A stretch of 52,896 nucleotides of DNA, from the NCBI RefSeq assembly GCF_000372365.1, contig NZ_AQUU01000005.1:1-52896 (forward strand), read 5' to 3'. The stretch is from Aggregatibacter actinomycetemcomitans DSM 8324. GTDB lineage: Bacteria > Pseudomonadota > Gammaproteobacteria > Enterobacterales > Pasteurellaceae. The position numbers were made by a program, and so were the translations under genes. The first letter of the stretch is position 1; each line of letters starts with the position of its first letter. Of this stretch, positions 39,927 through 50,389 are shown in pieces. The notes beneath the pieces were generated by a model. The model was not told the DNA's origin, did no database searches, and saw only the letters and a program-made list of their open reading frames with translations.

Positions 39927-40605
39927 TTAAGGTGTTTTTTCGGCGTCGGCATTGACGTGTTTTTCGATGTCTGCCCAAAAACGCTGAAAAAAATCACCGC
40001 ACTTTTCGTCTTTGAGCGGTTCCCCTTTAATTTGAACCGCCTGTCCGAAATAGTCAAACGATAATTGATAAGCGTGCAGATAGGTGCGATCGGCGCTATC
40101 GCCGCCATACAAAGCATCGCCTAAAATCGGACTGCCTAAACTTTTCATAGCGACACGGAGCTGATGGGTTTTGTCGGTTTTCGGTTGCAGAATAAATAAG
40201 CGCAAATTTGGTGCGAGACTATGGGACACAAAATCTGTCACGGCAGGATTTTCTTTGCTTTGGGTCAGTTTCCAAGCACCTCGGCGCGCTTTTTGCATAT
40301 CACCGCTGATTCTCCCCTGCTTTTTCTTTGGTTTGTGAGTTGCCAGTGCGAGGTAAGTTTTCTGAATTTGATGATATGCAAACTTTTGTGACAACGTCAC
40401 GTCAGCCTTGTTCATTTAATGCTAACATTAATAACCCCGAGGTCACTTTATCCAGCCGATGAACCAGCCAAACCTGCGGCACGCCAAGCTGTTGCGCCAC
40501 CAGTCGGGTTAAGCCGATGTCGGCATCGTCTTTGTGTACGCTGATACCGTTCGGTTTATTAATCACGATAAAATCAGGATGTTGAAATACAATTTGAAAC
40601 GTCAT
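39927..40605 (-). pseudogene. RluA-family pseudouridine synthase, frameshifted
   Basis: The N-terminal part reads FQIVFQHPDFIVINKPNGIS, then VWLVHRLDKVTSGLLMLAL, carrying the catalytic HRLDK..SG motif, and stops at NEQG. The rest (ADVTLSQKFAYHQIQKTYLA to HVNADAEKTP) continues one frame over, including the conserved KTDKTHQLRVAMKSLGSPIL and GDALYGG. A single extra G in CAAGGCT near 40408 explains the break. The joined product would be about 225 aa, a short RluA-type enzyme that modifies uridines in rRNA or tRNA. The ATG at 40605 is taken as the start. All active-site blocks survive, so this is a recent lesion or a sequencing error. Confidence 0.85.
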
Positions 40606-40735
40606 GGAGAAAATCAATAAGAAAAAACGGGTGGCATTATAACATACAACAATCGCTTTATCGGCGCGCGATTAGGCGGGGTGACAGAAAAGTGCTATAC
40701 TTCGCGCTTAACAATAACTCTAAGGTATTTTCAGG

Positions 40736-41644
40736 GTGTACGAAGGTTTGCTCATTATTTTAGTGCCGATGTTTGTCGGCTACATGGTTAAAACGAAAAA
40801 TCAGACGATTTTGCACGCATTGGGGCGATTAACCATGGTTCTGCTTTACATGATCTTGTTCTCCATGGGCTTTTCTCTCGGTCAACTGAATGATTTGGCA
40901 CAACAATTACCGCAAATCGGCGTTTATGCCCTAACCTTTATTTTATTGACGCAAGGGTTTAATTTTATCGGCTTGTTGGTTTACGACAAACTTCACCCGC
41001 AACCCCTAAAACACAATGCGGAAAAAATGCCTTCCCGCTGGCATATTTTGCCGGATTCCTTGAAATTATGTGCCGTTGTGGCAATCGGTTTTGTCGCCGG
41101 TTGGTTGGCGAAAGGACATTTTGCCCTCTCCCACAACACGACGACTTATGTGCTGGTTGTGATGATTTTCTGTGTGGGCGTACAACTGCGCAATAACGGG
41201 ATTTCCATGCGGGCGGTGTTTTTCAACAAACGGGGCTTGGCAATGGGCGGCATTTTTATCCTGACCTCTTTGCTGGGTGGCATTGTCGGTGCGCAGGTAT
41301 TGTCCATGCCGATGGTACAAGGTTTAGCGGTGTCTTCCGGCTTCGGCTGGTATTCTTTATCCAGCGTGACCCTAAGCAATGCCTGGGGACCGGTTTGGGG
41401 CAGTATTGCGTTTTTTAATGATTTATCCCGTGAACTGATTAGCTTATTTATTATCCCATTATTTATGCAAAACTATCGTTCTACGGCGGTAGGCTTTGCC
41501 GGCGCCACGGCACTGGATGTCACCCTGCCGATTATCCAAAAAGCGGGCGGCATGGAAGTGTTACCGCTGGCGTTTAGTTTTGGCTTTATTGCCAACATTA
41601 CGCCCCCGATTTTATTGATGTTATTTACCTCGGCCCCTTTATAA
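40736..41644 (+). CDS. lysO: Lysine exporter LysO-like membrane protein
   Basis: The 302-residue protein is of the DUF340/YbjE (LysO) family. It has two hydrophobic halves, with IFCVGVQLRNNGIS in the centre and the conserved VSSGFGWYSLSSVTLSNAWG and NDLSRELISLFIIPL segments, and it ends FIANITPPILLMLFTS. LysO exports lysine (and thialysine) from E. coli. The start is a GTG at 40736 behind AAGGT and CAGGG. The stop is 13 bases before clsA, so the two are probably cotranscribed. Confidence 0.88.
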   Translation: MYEGLLIILVPMFVGYMVKTKNQTILHALGRLTMVLLYMILFSMGFSLGQLNDLAQQLPQIGVYALTFILLTQGFNFIGLLVYDKLHPQPLKHNAEKMPSRWHILPDSLKLCAVVAIGFVAGWLAKGHFALSHNTTTYVLVVMIFCVGVQLRNNGISMRAVFFNKRGLAMGGIFILTSLLGGIVGAQVLSMPMVQGLAVSSGFGWYSLSSVTLSNAWGPVWGSIAFFNDLSRELISLFIIPLFMQNYRSTAVGFAGATALDVTLPIIQKAGGMEVLPLAFSFGFIANITPPILLMLFTSAPL

Positions 41645-41657
41645 ACAGTCATTTTTT

Positions 41658-43115
41658 ATGAATATTGAACAAATTACCGCCTATATTATCCCGGTATTGA
41701 TCTGGATTCTGACCATTGCCATTACCATTCGTCTGGTGATCAAAAAGCAATCGGTGTCTGCTATGCTGTCTTGGTTGATGGTGATTTATGTGTTTCCCAT
41801 CGTAGGCATTGTGGCGTATTTGATTTTCGGTGAAATCAATCTCGGGAAGCGCCGGGCCGCACTGTTTAATCAACTGAAACCGAAGTTTATGGCATGGTTT
41901 GAGAAGCTGTCGCAGTGCGATAATTTGGTGAATACCCAAACCAATCTACTCTATCGTCCGATTTTCGATTTAGCCAAACAACGCCTCGGCATTCCTTGCG
42001 TGCTGGGCAACGAACTGCATATTTTGGATACGCCGGAAAGTATCATGCGCAGCATTATCGAGGACATCAAAGGCGCTGAAAAATCCATCAATATGGTGTT
42101 CTATATTTGGTCTGCGAAAGGCTTGGTTGATGAGGTGATGGAAGCCCTTATCGCCGCCCGTCAACGCGGTGTGGAAATTCGTATTTTGCTGGATTCCGTG
42201 GGCAGCCGTCCGTTCTTAAAAAGCCAAGATTGCCGTCTCATGCAGGAACAAGGCATTGAAATCACCGAAACCCTGCATGTGAATTTGTTCCGTATGTTCT
42301 TCAGCCGCATAGACTTGCGCCAACACCGTAAAATTATCGTGATCGATAACCAAATTGCCTACACCGGCAGCATGAACATGGTGGATCCGAAGTTCTTCAA
42401 AAAAGACAGCAATGTGGGCGAATGGATTGACATTATGGTGCGTATTAACGGCCCTGTGTCGGCAGTGCTTAACGGCCTACATGCTTGGGATTGGGAGATT
42501 GAAACCGGGCAATCCGTCCCGCTGCATATTCCTGACAGCCCGTTGTTACCGCTGGAACAAAATAACTCGCACGCCGTGCAAATTCTCGCCACCGGTCCGA
42601 GTTTCCCCGATGATTTAATGGCGCAATCTCTTGCCATTGCGATTTTCTCCGCGCGTAAAAGCATTGTGATCACCTCGCCTTATTTCGTGCCGAGCCACAA
42701 CATTGCCGAAGCCTTACGCATTGCGGCTCTGCGTGGCGTGGAGGTGTCCATTATTCTGCCGAAAGAAAACGATTCCATGATGGTACGCTGGGCAAGTCGT
42801 ACCTTTTTTGATGATTTACTTGCCGCCGGCGTAAAAATTTATAATTTCAAGAAAGGGTTATTGCACACTAAAAGTATGCTCATTGATAACAAGCTCGCTT
42901 TGGTCGGCACCGTTAACATGGATATGCGCAGCTTTTTATTGAATTTTGAAGTGACTATGGTGGTGGAAGATCCGGCGTTCGCCAATGAAATTTCCTTGCT
43001 CCACGAAGGTTACATCAACAATTCAGAATTACCTGATCATGCCAAGTGGGCAAATCGTTCCGTTTATCAACGCATTATCGAAAAATTGTTTTTCCTCTTC
43101 AGCCCGCTGTTGTAG
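41658..43115 (+). CDS. clsA: Cardiolipin synthase A
   Basis: This phospholipase-D-superfamily enzyme condenses phosphatidylglycerol to cardiolipin. Two N-terminal membrane helices (IPVLIWILTIAITIRLVI and MLSWLMVIYVFPIVGIVAYL) precede two HKD catalytic motifs, HRKIIVIDNQIAYTGSMN and HTKSMLIDNKLALVGTVNMD. At 485 aa it is family length. An uptake sequence follows the stop, then the phosphatase gene 61 bases on. Confidence 0.95.
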   Translation: MNIEQITAYIIPVLIWILTIAITIRLVIKKQSVSAMLSWLMVIYVFPIVGIVAYLIFGEINLGKRRAALFNQLKPKFMAWFEKLSQCDNLVNTQTNLLYRPIFDLAKQRLGIPCVLGNELHILDTPESIMRSIIEDIKGAEKSINMVFYIWSAKGLVDEVMEALIAARQRGVEIRILLDSVGSRPFLKSQDCRLMQEQGIEITETLHVNLFRMFFSRIDLRQHRKIIVIDNQIAYTGSMNMVDPKFFKKDSNVGEWIDIMVRINGPVSAVLNGLHAWDWEIETGQSVPLHIPDSPLLPLEQNNSHAVQILATGPSFPDDLMAQSLAIAIFSARKSIVITSPYFVPSHNIAEALRIAALRGVEVSIILPKENDSMMVRWASRTFFDDLLAAGVKIYNFKKGLLHTKSMLIDNKLALVGTVNMDMRSFLLNFEVTMVVEDPAFANEISLLHEGYINNSELPDHAKWANRSVYQRIIEKLFFLFSPLL

Positions 43116-43176
43116 TAAAAAGTGCGGTTGATTTTCTCGGTGTTTTTATCTCGATAACATTTAATCAAGGATAATA

Positions 43177-43818
43177 ATGAACAAAAATCTGACTTTTTAT
43201 TTAATCCGCCACGGTCGTACCCTTTGGAACGAACAGGGTTTATTGCAAGGCTTCGGCAATTCCGCATTAACGGAAAGCGGCGTCAAAGGCGCACAGCTTA
43301 CCGGCATGGCATTAAAAGACACACCTTTCGTAGCGGCTTATACCAGCTGCCTACAACGCACTATCGACACGGCGCAACATATCTTGGGCGAGCGAAATGT
43401 GCCGCTATTTCAACATTATGGTTTAAATGAACAATATTTCGGCACCTGGGAAGGCTTGCCCGTTGACGAACTACGCCATTTGGAAGAATTCCAACAAATG
43501 CGCAGCGACGCGGCAAATTACAAAGCGCAAAGCAATAACGGCGAGACCTTTGAGCAATTAGCCGAACGGGCAATGAAAGCCATACAGGATATTATTCAGG
43601 TGCATGATCAGGGAAATATTCTGATTATTTCCCACGGGCACACGCTCCGCTTGCTTTTATCTCTTTTCAACGGGGTAACCTGGCAGGAACACCGTAACGA
43701 GGGCAAAAGCCAGACCTTGCTGAATACCTCGATTAATATCGTGCGTTACCGACAAACCAACGCCGACGACGGTAAGTTTACCCTTGAAGTGATCAATGAA
43801 ACGGGACATTTAAGTTAA
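43177..43818 (+). CDS. Histidine phosphatase family protein (phosphoglycerate-mutase-like)
   Basis: The RHG active-site motif is in FYLIRHGRTLWNEQGLLQGF, near the N-terminus. The second catalytic His is in ILIISHGHTLRLLLS, and the acid Glu is in LNEQYFGTWEGLP. At 213 aa this is a branch-1 phosphatase/mutase, like GpmB or CobC-type phosphatases. The sequence does not identify its substrate, so no symbol is given. It is followed by a strong terminator. Confidence 0.88.
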   Translation: MNKNLTFYLIRHGRTLWNEQGLLQGFGNSALTESGVKGAQLTGMALKDTPFVAAYTSCLQRTIDTAQHILGERNVPLFQHYGLNEQYFGTWEGLPVDELRHLEEFQQMRSDAANYKAQSNNGETFEQLAERAMKAIQDIIQVHDQGNILIISHGHTLRLLLSLFNGVTWQEHRNEGKSQTLLNTSINIVRYRQTNADDGKFTLEVINETGHLS

Positions 43819-43820
43819 AG

Positions 43821-43857
43821 AAAAAGCGCCAAGGTGATTAGCCTGCGGCGCTTTTTT
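43821..43857 (+). terminator. Intrinsic terminator after the phosphatase gene
   Basis: AAAAAGCGCC and GGCGCTTTTTT form a stem with a T-run, just past the stop at 43818. The A-run on the other side may let it also serve folC, which converges. Confidence 0.85.
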
Positions 43858-43874
43858 ATGATGCTTATTGAATG

Positions 43875-45221
43875 TTAGGCTTGGCTAAAGGTTAAAAACT
43901 CACCCACCGTATGAAATGAACCAAACACCAGTATGGTATCATTTTCATAGGAAATTTCTACCGCACTTTTTACGCCTTCTGCAACAAAATCGGCATAACC
44001 GCCTTTAACATTTAAGCGATGTTGAGCGGCAACCTGTTGCAACGTCACAAATAAATCCGCCCCGCGTTGACCGCGATAACCATCCAATGTCACGCAACGC
44101 CATTCATCTATTAAGGACAGCAACGGCGTCAACACCCCCACCGCGTCTTTATCTTTCAAAATGCCGCAAACGGCAATAAGTTTGCCATGAGATTGTGCCT
44201 TAAGTGCGGTCAGTTTTTCCGCTAAATAACGCGCCGCGTGCGGGTTATGCCCCACGTCAATAATGATACGCGGTAACGTTGTCACTTCACGCTGCAATTT
44301 CTGCGCCAAATGGGTTAACTGTGCCGGTTTGATGGTTTGAAAACGCCCGGTGAGTTCCACCTCAGCTAAGGATTTTTTAACGGTTTCAAGAGAAATGTCA
44401 AAAGGCAGTTTTTGCACCGCCGCGATCGCCGTTGCCGCATTGGCTAACGGAATTTGGCAAAGCGGTAAATCCGCTAAAAAATCCCACCGCACTTTTTGTT
44501 CCGGTTGCACGGTTTGCCATGTCCAATGTTGTTCTTGTTGGTTAAACGTCCAATCAAGATGGCGACAAAACAATTGGCTACCAAGCGTATTCGCGTGATT
44601 CAGCATGGTTTGCGGAATGTTCGGCTCGCCGATAATCACCGGTTTATGAGCGCGGAAAATCCCCGCTTTTTCAAAGCCGATTTGTTCACGGGTGGAACCG
44701 AGAAAATCCGTGTGATCAATATCGATGCTGGTAATCACCGCCATGTGGTTATCCACAATATTGGTGGCATCCAGCCGACCGCCCAGCCCTACTTCCAAAA
44801 TCACCACATCCAAATTTGCCTGTTTAAATAAATGCAACGCCGACAAGATGCTGAATTCAAAATACGTTAAGGATTGGGTTTTGTGCTGCTCAATATAAGC
44901 GAAGGAAGCCGTATGCAGCATATCTTCCAGCTCCTGATTCTGAATACGCACGCGTTCGTTATAACGTAACAAATGCGGTGAAGAATACACGCCCACGCGG
45001 TAACCGGCGCTCAGTAAAATCGTTTCCAGTAAACGACAGATGGTGCCTTTGCCGTTGGTGCCGCCTACCGTAATCACAAAAGGTGCCGGCGTTAATAAAT
45101 CCAGTGCCTGAGCGACGGATTTCACCCGTTCCAGCCCTAAATCGATAGCTTTAAAATGACTGTTTTCCAAATAAGAAAGCCACTCGTTGAGTGGCGAAGT
45201 GGCTTTTAATTCTGTTTGCAT
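43875..45221 (-). CDS. folC: Bifunctional folylpolyglutamate synthase / dihydrofolate synthase
   Basis: FolC adds glutamate to dihydropteroate and to folates. The P-loop VTVGGTNGKGTICRLLETIL-type segment (ITVGGTNGKGT), the block YSSPHLLRYNERVRI, GLGGRLDATNIVD and the C-terminal-domain motif IDVGHNPHAARYLAEKL all fit. The start at 45221 (MQTELKATSP) is preferred, behind AAGG; an upstream in-frame ATG at 45263 would overlap accD. That leaves 22 bases after the accD stop and about 448 aa. accD-folC is the usual gamma-proteobacterial pair. Confidence 0.95.
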   Translation of the reverse strand: MQTELKATSPLNEWLSYLENSHFKAIDLGLERVKSVAQALDLLTPAPFVITVGGTNGKGTICRLLETILLSAGYRVGVYSSPHLLRYNERVRIQNQELEDMLHTASFAYIEQHKTQSLTYFEFSILSALHLFKQANLDVVILEVGLGGRLDATNIVDNHMAVITSIDIDHTDFLGSTREQIGFEKAGIFRAHKPVIIGEPNIPQTMLNHANTLGSQLFCRHLDWTFNQQEQHWTWQTVQPEQKVRWDFLADLPLCQIPLANAATAIAAVQKLPFDISLETVKKSLAEVELTGRFQTIKPAQLTHLAQKLQREVTTLPRIIIDVGHNPHAARYLAEKLTALKAQSHGKLIAVCGILKDKDAVGVLTPLLSLIDEWRCVTLDGYRGQRGADLFVTLQQVAAQHRLNVKGGYADFVAEGVKSAVEISYENDTILVFGSFHTVGEFLTFSQA

Positions 45222-45243
45222 TATAAATGCCTTAAATGAGATT

Positions 45244-46140
45244 TTATGCGGCGGTTTCTTCAATAACCAATTCGCTTTCTACGAAAGGTGAAGGTTTGTT
45301 CATGAGTTTGCTCAATAAACTCGCCAAAGTATTACGCATATCGGCACGTTTTACGATCATGTCGATGGCGCCCTTTTCCAATAAAAATTCACTGCGTTGG
45401 AATCCTTCCGGCAGTTTTTCACGCACGGTTTGTTCAATGACGCGCGGCCCGGCGAAGCCGATTAACGCTTTCGGTTCGGCAATATTAATGTCGCCCAACA
45501 TAGCGAAACTGGCGGACACACCGCCTAACGTCGGATCGGTCAACACGGAAATGAACGGCACGCCTTTTTCACGCATTTGCGCCAATACCGCACTGGTTTT
45601 CGCCATTTGCATTAAGGAGAATAAAGCTTCCTGCATACGTGCGCCACCACTGGCGGAAAAACACACGAACGGGCAATTTTCTTCCATGGCTTTTTCCGCT
45701 GCTTTCACGAATTTCGCCCCCACCACGGAACCCATAGAACCGCCCATAAAGCTAAAGTTAGATGCAGCAGCCACAAGCGGCATATTGTATAAGGTGCCGT
45801 AAAAGGCAATTAACGCGTCTTTTTCACTGGTGTCTTTTTGTGCGGCGGTAATGCGATCTTTATATTTTTTCAAATCTTTGAATTTTAAAATGTCTTTCGG
45901 TTCTAAATCCGCCGCCAATTCTTGCGCACTGTCTTGATCCAATAAGGTCAATAAACGAACACGGGCATCAATACGCATGTGGTGACCACACTTCGGACAC
46001 ACTTCCAAATGGCGTTTTAATTCCTCGCGATATAATACTTGTTCGCATGAGGTACATTTTGTCCAAACGCCTTCCGGCACATTGGCTTTGCGTGAGGAAG
46101 AAGATGTATTTTTACTAAAAATTCTATCAATCCAGCTCAT
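45244..46140 (-). CDS. accD: Acetyl-CoA carboxylase carboxyltransferase subunit beta
   Basis: AccD with AccA transfers the carboxyl group from biotin to acetyl-CoA, the first step of fatty-acid synthesis. The N-terminal zinc ribbon is [20 protein letters not shown] with C in PKCGHHMRI. The carboxyltransferase core includes [40 protein letters not shown] and [17 protein letters not shown]. At 298 aa it is family length. It leads the accD-folC operon. Confidence 0.97.
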   Translation of the reverse strand: MSWIDRIFSKNTSSSSRKANVPEGVWTKCTSCEQVLYREELKRHLEVCPKCGHHMRIDARVRLLTLLDQDSAQELAADLEPKDILKFKDLKKYKDRITAAQKDTSEKDALIAFYGTLYNMPLVAAASNFSFMGGSMGSVVGAKFVKAAEKAMEENCPFVCFSASGGARMQEALFSLMQMAKTSAVLAQMREKGVPFISVLTDPTLGGVSASFAMLGDINIAEPKALIGFAGPRVIEQTVREKLPEGFQRSEFLLEKGAIDMIVKRADMRNTLASLLSKLMNKPSPFVESELVIEETAA

Positions 46141-46364
46141 ATTTAACCTTTTCTCTTGATTAACAAAAAATTGTGGGCTATTAGACCATAATTTTTAAAA
46201 TTTTTATAGCAATTTATATAGCTCTGATTAGCCATCAAGTGCGGTACTTTTTTGCGGCGTTTTTCACCGGCATTTTTCAGCGGAAATACCTCAAATTCGC
46301 CCTAACAAAATCACTAAAAATCAAGTACAATACGCCAATTCTATTTTGCGCAAAGGACAATATC

Positions 46365-46610
46365 ATGGCACGTAAGCCGGCTGAAAAAAACGAACCTGAT
46401 TTTGAAAATACGCTAAAACAGTTGGAGGAAATCGTTTCCCGTTTGGAAAATAACGAACTTTCCCTTGAAGACGCTTTAAAAGATTTTGAACAAGGGATCA
46501 AATTGGCTCAATTGGGTCAGGAACGTTTACAACAAGCGGAACAACGCATCCAAATTTTGTTGCAAAAAAGCGAAAGCGCAAAACTCAGCGACTATCAACC
46601 GGAAGAATAA
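46365..46610 (+). CDS. xseB: Exodeoxyribonuclease VII small subunit
   Basis: The 81-residue protein has the XseB coiled coil, [20 protein letters not shown] then [20 protein letters not shown]. The start at 46365 (MARKPAEK), behind AAAGGA, is chosen because an upstream in-frame start at 46239 would add an unrelated leader. It is the first gene of xseB-ispA-dxs, with ispA 10 bases downstream. Confidence 0.95.
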   Translation: MARKPAEKNEPDFENTLKQLEEIVSRLENNELSLEDALKDFEQGIKLAQLGQERLQQAEQRIQILLQKSESAKLSDYQPEE

Positions 46611-46620
46611 CAGGTCGGCA

Positions 46621-47511
46621 ATGTATCATTTTTCGCAAGATTTACAGCACGTTCAGCAACGGATTAATCACTTCTTAGCCAAGCAATTTGCACACATTGA
46701 CAGCGCCCCCGCGCCACTGGCTGAAGCCATGAAATACGGATTGCTATTGGGTGGCAAACGCATTCGTCCTTTTTTGGTGTACGCCACCGGCAAAATGCTA
46801 GGCGCTGACATGGCGCACCTGGATTACGCCGCCGCCGCTATTGAAGCCATTCATGCTTACTCTTTAATTCACGATGATTTGCCCGCTATGGACGACGATG
46901 AATTGCGTCGCGGACACCAAACCTGCCACATTGCATTTGATGAAGCCACCGCCATTTTAGCCGGCGATGCGCTGCAGACATTGGCTTTTGAGATCTTAAC
47001 GGATATTCCTCATTTATCGGCAGAACAAAAACTGATGTTAATTAAAACGTTAAGTGCGGCAGCAGGCGTAAAAGGGATGTGTTTGGGGCAAAGTCTGGAT
47101 TTAATTTCAGAACAAAAAATCATCAGCTTACAAGAACTAGAACAGATTCATTTAAACAAAACCGGCGCATTACTGACCGCTGCCTTAAAAATGGGCTTTA
47201 TTTGCTCACCGCACTTTGCCGATGCAGCGTTAGCGCAACAATTGGAACGCTATGCTACGGCCATCGGTTTAGCCTTCCAAGTGCAGGATGATATTTTAGA
47301 CATCGAGGGCGACAGTGCGACCCTCGGCAAAACCACCGGTTCCGATTTAACCGCGGACAAAAGCACTTACCCGAAATTATTGGGGCTTGAAGGCGCCAAA
47401 CAAAAAGCACTGGAACTATACGAAAGAGCATTAACCGAGCTAAAAAATTTACCTTTTAATACCACCGCACTTTATGCGTTGGCGGAATTTATCGTTAAAC
47501 GAAAAAGCTAA
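46621..47511 (+). CDS. ispA: Farnesyl diphosphate synthase (geranyltranstransferase)
   Basis: IspA condenses DMAPP and IPP to farnesyl diphosphate. KYGLLLGGKRIRPFLVYATG, the first Asp-rich motif HDDLPAMDDDELRRG and the second DDILD (QVQDDILDIEGD) are all present. The ATG at 46621 (MYHFSQDL) gives 296 aa, the family length; reading further upstream would run into xseB. Placed between xseB and dxs as in E. coli. Confidence 0.96.
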   Translation: MYHFSQDLQHVQQRINHFLAKQFAHIDSAPAPLAEAMKYGLLLGGKRIRPFLVYATGKMLGADMAHLDYAAAAIEAIHAYSLIHDDLPAMDDDELRRGHQTCHIAFDEATAILAGDALQTLAFEILTDIPHLSAEQKLMLIKTLSAAAGVKGMCLGQSLDLISEQKIISLQELEQIHLNKTGALLTAALKMGFICSPHFADAALAQQLERYATAIGLAFQVQDDILDIEGDSATLGKTTGSDLTADKSTYPKLLGLEGAKQKALELYERALTELKNLPFNTTALYALAEFIVKRKS

Positions 47512-47595
47512 TTTTTCTCCCAAAGTGCGGTAAAAATTAATCGTGTTTTTAATGTGTCGATATATAAATTTTAACGTCGGAATTGACTAACCATT

Positions 47596-49446
47596 ATGCA
47601 AAATTATCCCCTTTTATCATTAATTAATTCGCCTGAAGATTTGCGTTTGTTGAACAAAGAGCAACTTCCTCAAGTGTGTCAGGAATTGCGTGAATATCTG
47701 TTGGAATCGGTTAGTCAAAGCAGCGGGCATTTAGCCTCAGGCTTAGGCACGGTGGAACTTACCGTTGCCTTGCATTATGTATTTAAAACCCCTTTCGATC
47801 AGCTAATTTGGGATGTAGGACATCAGGCATATCCCCATAAAATTCTGACCGGTCGCCGCGACCAAATGCCGACCATCCGCCAAAAAGGCGGACTACATCC
47901 TTTCCCGTGGCGCGGTGAAAGTGAATTCGATGTATTAAGTGTGGGACACTCCTCTACTTCTATCAGTGCCGGATTAGGAATTGCCATTGCCGCCGAGCGT
48001 GAAAATGCAGGACGCAAAACTGTTTGTGTCATCGGCGACGGTGCGATTACCGCAGGCATGGCATTTGAAGCGCTGAACCATGCCGGTTCATTGCATACGG
48101 ATATGCTGGTGATTCTCAATGACAACGAAATGTCCATTTCTGAAAATGTAGGTGCGCTGAATAACCATTTAGCGCGTTTGCTGTCCGGTTCCTTCTATTC
48201 CAGCCTTCGCGAAGGCGGCAAAAAAATCCTTTCCGGTGTGCCGCCCATTAAAGAATTTGTGAAAAAAACCGAAGAACACGTCAAAGGTTTTGTCTCACCA
48301 GGCAGTACTATGTTTGAAGAACTCGGGTTTAACTACATCGGACCAATTGATGGACACAACGTGGAAGAACTGATTAGCACCTTGCAAAATATGAGCTCAC
48401 TCAAAGGTCCGCAATTTTTACATATCGTCACTAAAAAAGGCAAAGGCTACACACCGGCGGAAAAAGACCCTATCGGCTTCCACGGGGTACCGAAATTTAA
48501 CCATTTAAGTGGTGAATTGCCGAAATCCAACGCCACCCCGACCTATTCTAAAATTTTCGGTGATTGGCTATGTGAAATAGCGGAACAGGATCCGAAACTC
48601 ATTGGCATTACCCCGGCAATGCGCGAAGGTTCCGGCATGGTGGAATTTTCTCAACGCTTTCCGCAACAATATTTTGATGTTGCCATCGCCGAACAACACG
48701 CCGTGACTTTTGCCGCCGGTTTGGCAATCGGCGGGTATAAACCGGTGGTCGCCATCTATTCCACATTCCTGCAACGGGCTTACGACCAGTTAATTCATGA
48801 TGTGGCGATTCAGAATCTCCCCGTCTTATTTGCCATTGACCGCGCCGGCATTGTCGGTGCCGACGGACAAACCCACCAAGGGGCTTTCGATATCAGTTTC
48901 ATGCGCTGCATTCCGAATCTCGTGATCATGACACCAAGCGATGAAAATGAATGCCGTCAAATGCTTTACACCGGCTATCATTGCGGCAAGCCCGCCGCCG
49001 TGCGTTATCCTCGCGGCAATGCGGTTGGTGTTGAATTGGAACCGTTGCAACCATTGGAATTGGGAAAATCCAAACTGATTCGCGAAGGCAAAAAAATCGC
49101 CATTTTAAATTTCGGTACGCTATTACCAAACGCTCTGCAAGTGGCGGAAAAACTCAATGCCACAGTTATCGATATGCGTTTCGTTAAACCGCTGGATGCT
49201 GCTCGTATTAATGCGGTCGCCAAACATGAACTTATCGTTACATTGGAAGAAAATGCTCTTCAAGGGGGCGCAGGCAGCGCGGTAGCCGAAGTGTTGAATC
49301 ATCAACAACATCAGGTAAAATTGCTGCAATTAGGCTTACCGGATTTCTTTATCCCGCAAGGCACCCAATCGGAAATGCTCACCGAACTTAAGTTGGATGC
49401 TGCAGGGATTGAATGGCAGATTTTGAATTATTTAGGTGAGAAGTAA
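47596..49446 (+). CDS. dxs: 1-deoxy-D-xylulose-5-phosphate synthase
   Basis: This thiamine-diphosphate enzyme makes DXP from pyruvate and glyceraldehyde-3-phosphate, the first step of the MEP isoprenoid pathway. [37 protein letters not shown], the TPP motif [18 protein letters not shown] with NDNEMSIS, and the transketolase-like C-terminal domain ([34 protein letters not shown]) are present. 616 aa. It is last in the operon; an uptake sequence and a gap of 84 bases separate it from ispA. Confidence 0.97.
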   Translation: MQNYPLLSLINSPEDLRLLNKEQLPQVCQELREYLLESVSQSSGHLASGLGTVELTVALHYVFKTPFDQLIWDVGHQAYPHKILTGRRDQMPTIRQKGGLHPFPWRGESEFDVLSVGHSSTSISAGLGIAIAAERENAGRKTVCVIGDGAITAGMAFEALNHAGSLHTDMLVILNDNEMSISENVGALNNHLARLLSGSFYSSLREGGKKILSGVPPIKEFVKKTEEHVKGFVSPGSTMFEELGFNYIGPIDGHNVEELISTLQNMSSLKGPQFLHIVTKKGKGYTPAEKDPIGFHGVPKFNHLSGELPKSNATPTYSKIFGDWLCEIAEQDPKLIGITPAMREGSGMVEFSQRFPQQYFDVAIAEQHAVTFAAGLAIGGYKPVVAIYSTFLQRAYDQLIHDVAIQNLPVLFAIDRAGIVGADGQTHQGAFDISFMRCIPNLVIMTPSDENECRQMLYTGYHCGKPAAVRYPRGNAVGVELEPLQPLELGKSKLIREGKKIAILNFGTLLPNALQVAEKLNATVIDMRFVKPLDAARINAVAKHELIVTLEENALQGGAGSAVAEVLNHQQHQVKLLQLGLPDFFIPQGTQSEMLTELKLDAAGIEWQILNYLGEK

Positions 49447-49462
49447 AAATTAGCCGCATAAA

Positions 49463-49488
49463 AAACCGTTCCGATGTTGGAACGGTTT
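49463..49488 (+). terminator. Intrinsic terminator after dxs
   Basis: AAACCGTTCC and GGAACGGTTT form a perfect 10-bp stem with a 6-base loop, 17 bases beyond the dxs stop. An uptake sequence follows near 49500. Confidence 0.85.
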
Positions 49489-49565
49489 CTTGTTCTCAAA
49501 AGTGCGGTCACAAAAAACGATGTTTTTATAAATCCTCTTCAATGCCTGCTCGCTCTGTAGGCAGG

Positions 49566-50324
49566 CTAAACCACCTGCAACGGCATATTTAACCCCGCCA
49601 ATTCCGCTTTATTTTTTTCCGTAATATTGCTGTCGGTAATAATTAAATTTACTACACTCATTGGTAACACCTGATTAAAACCGTTACGATTGAATTTCGT
49701 CGAATCGGCAACACATACCACTTTTGACGATGCTTTCGCCATGATGGAGCTGATGTGATAGCCTTCGTTAAAAGTGGTAAGTCCATTAATCGGATCAATG
49801 CCATCCGCCCCGACGAACATAATATCCGCACGAATGCCGTTAAGTGTGTGTTCCGCAATAGTGCCGTGCATGGAGCGGGTTTTGTGACGCACATAACCGC
49901 CGCAAATCACCAATGTAATATCTACGGAATCGGACAACACAAAAGCGGCGGGAAGGTTGTTGGTGATAACGGTGATATTCTTAATTTTCAATAACTCATT
50001 GGCAATCATCATCGTCGTGCTACCACTATCCAGAATAATTGTATCCCCTTCTTTAATGAGTCCGGCCGCTGCTTTGGCGATACGGATTTTAGGATCAGGC
50101 GATAATAAATAGCGGTCATCCAGAAAGGTTTCGTTATCCTGTGATTGCAGTAATCCCGCACCGCCGTGAAAACGGGTCAGTAAATTTTGCGCTTCCAACA
50201 AACGCAAATCGGTACGAATGGAAACTTCCGATACATTAAAGCGTTTGGCAAGATCGCTGACTAATACGCTACCGTTTTCTTTTAATAAGTCGATAATCAG
50301 ATTTCGTCGGTCAAAAGCATTCAT
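49566..50324 (-). CDS. gatR: DeoR-family regulator, probably the galactitol/tagatose operon repressor
   Basis: The 252-residue protein has the DeoR HTH in the first 55 residues (VLVSDLAKRFNVSEVSIRTD, then LRLLEAQNLLTRFHGGA). A C-terminal sugar-phosphate sensor domain follows: GDTIILDSGSTTMMIANELL, ITVITNNLPAAFVLS, and DIMFVGADGIDPINGLTTFN. The nearest neighbours are lacD and remnants of gatZ and gatD, and in E. coli gatR is the last gene after gatD. The symbol is therefore by context, moderately sure. A hairpin containing the putative operator core ACTTTCG lies 25 bases before its start, suggesting autoregulation. Confidence 0.75.
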   Translation of the reverse strand: MNAFDRRNLIIDLLKENGSVLVSDLAKRFNVSEVSIRTDLRLLEAQNLLTRFHGGAGLLQSQDNETFLDDRYLLSPDPKIRIAKAAAGLIKEGDTIILDSGSTTMMIANELLKIKNITVITNNLPAAFVLSDSVDITLVICGGYVRHKTRSMHGTIAEHTLNGIRADIMFVGADGIDPINGLTTFNEGYHISSIMAKASSKVVCVADSTKFNRNGFNQVLPMSVVNLIITDSNITEKNKAELAGLNMPLQVV

Positions 50325-50348
50325 AAATATTCCTTATACAGCAAAAAT

Positions 50349-50377
50349 AAAAGCGTACGAAAGTTTCATACGCTTTT
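50349..50377 (-). terminator. Hairpin between the gatD remnant and the DeoR gene
   Basis: AAAAGCGTA and TACGCTTTT pair around CGAAAGTTTCA, with T's following on the minus strand. It should end the lacD transcript. Its loop contains CGAAAGT (50358-50364), the complement of the ACTTTCG core seen twice in front of lacD, so it may also be a repressor site for the DeoR gene. Confidence 0.6.
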
Positions 50378-50389
50378 ATTATATTACGT

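Noticed and set aside
40402-40617. 71-aa ORF with HRLDKVTSG as a small independent protein
   Set aside because: It is the N-terminal half of the frameshifted RluA-type gene.
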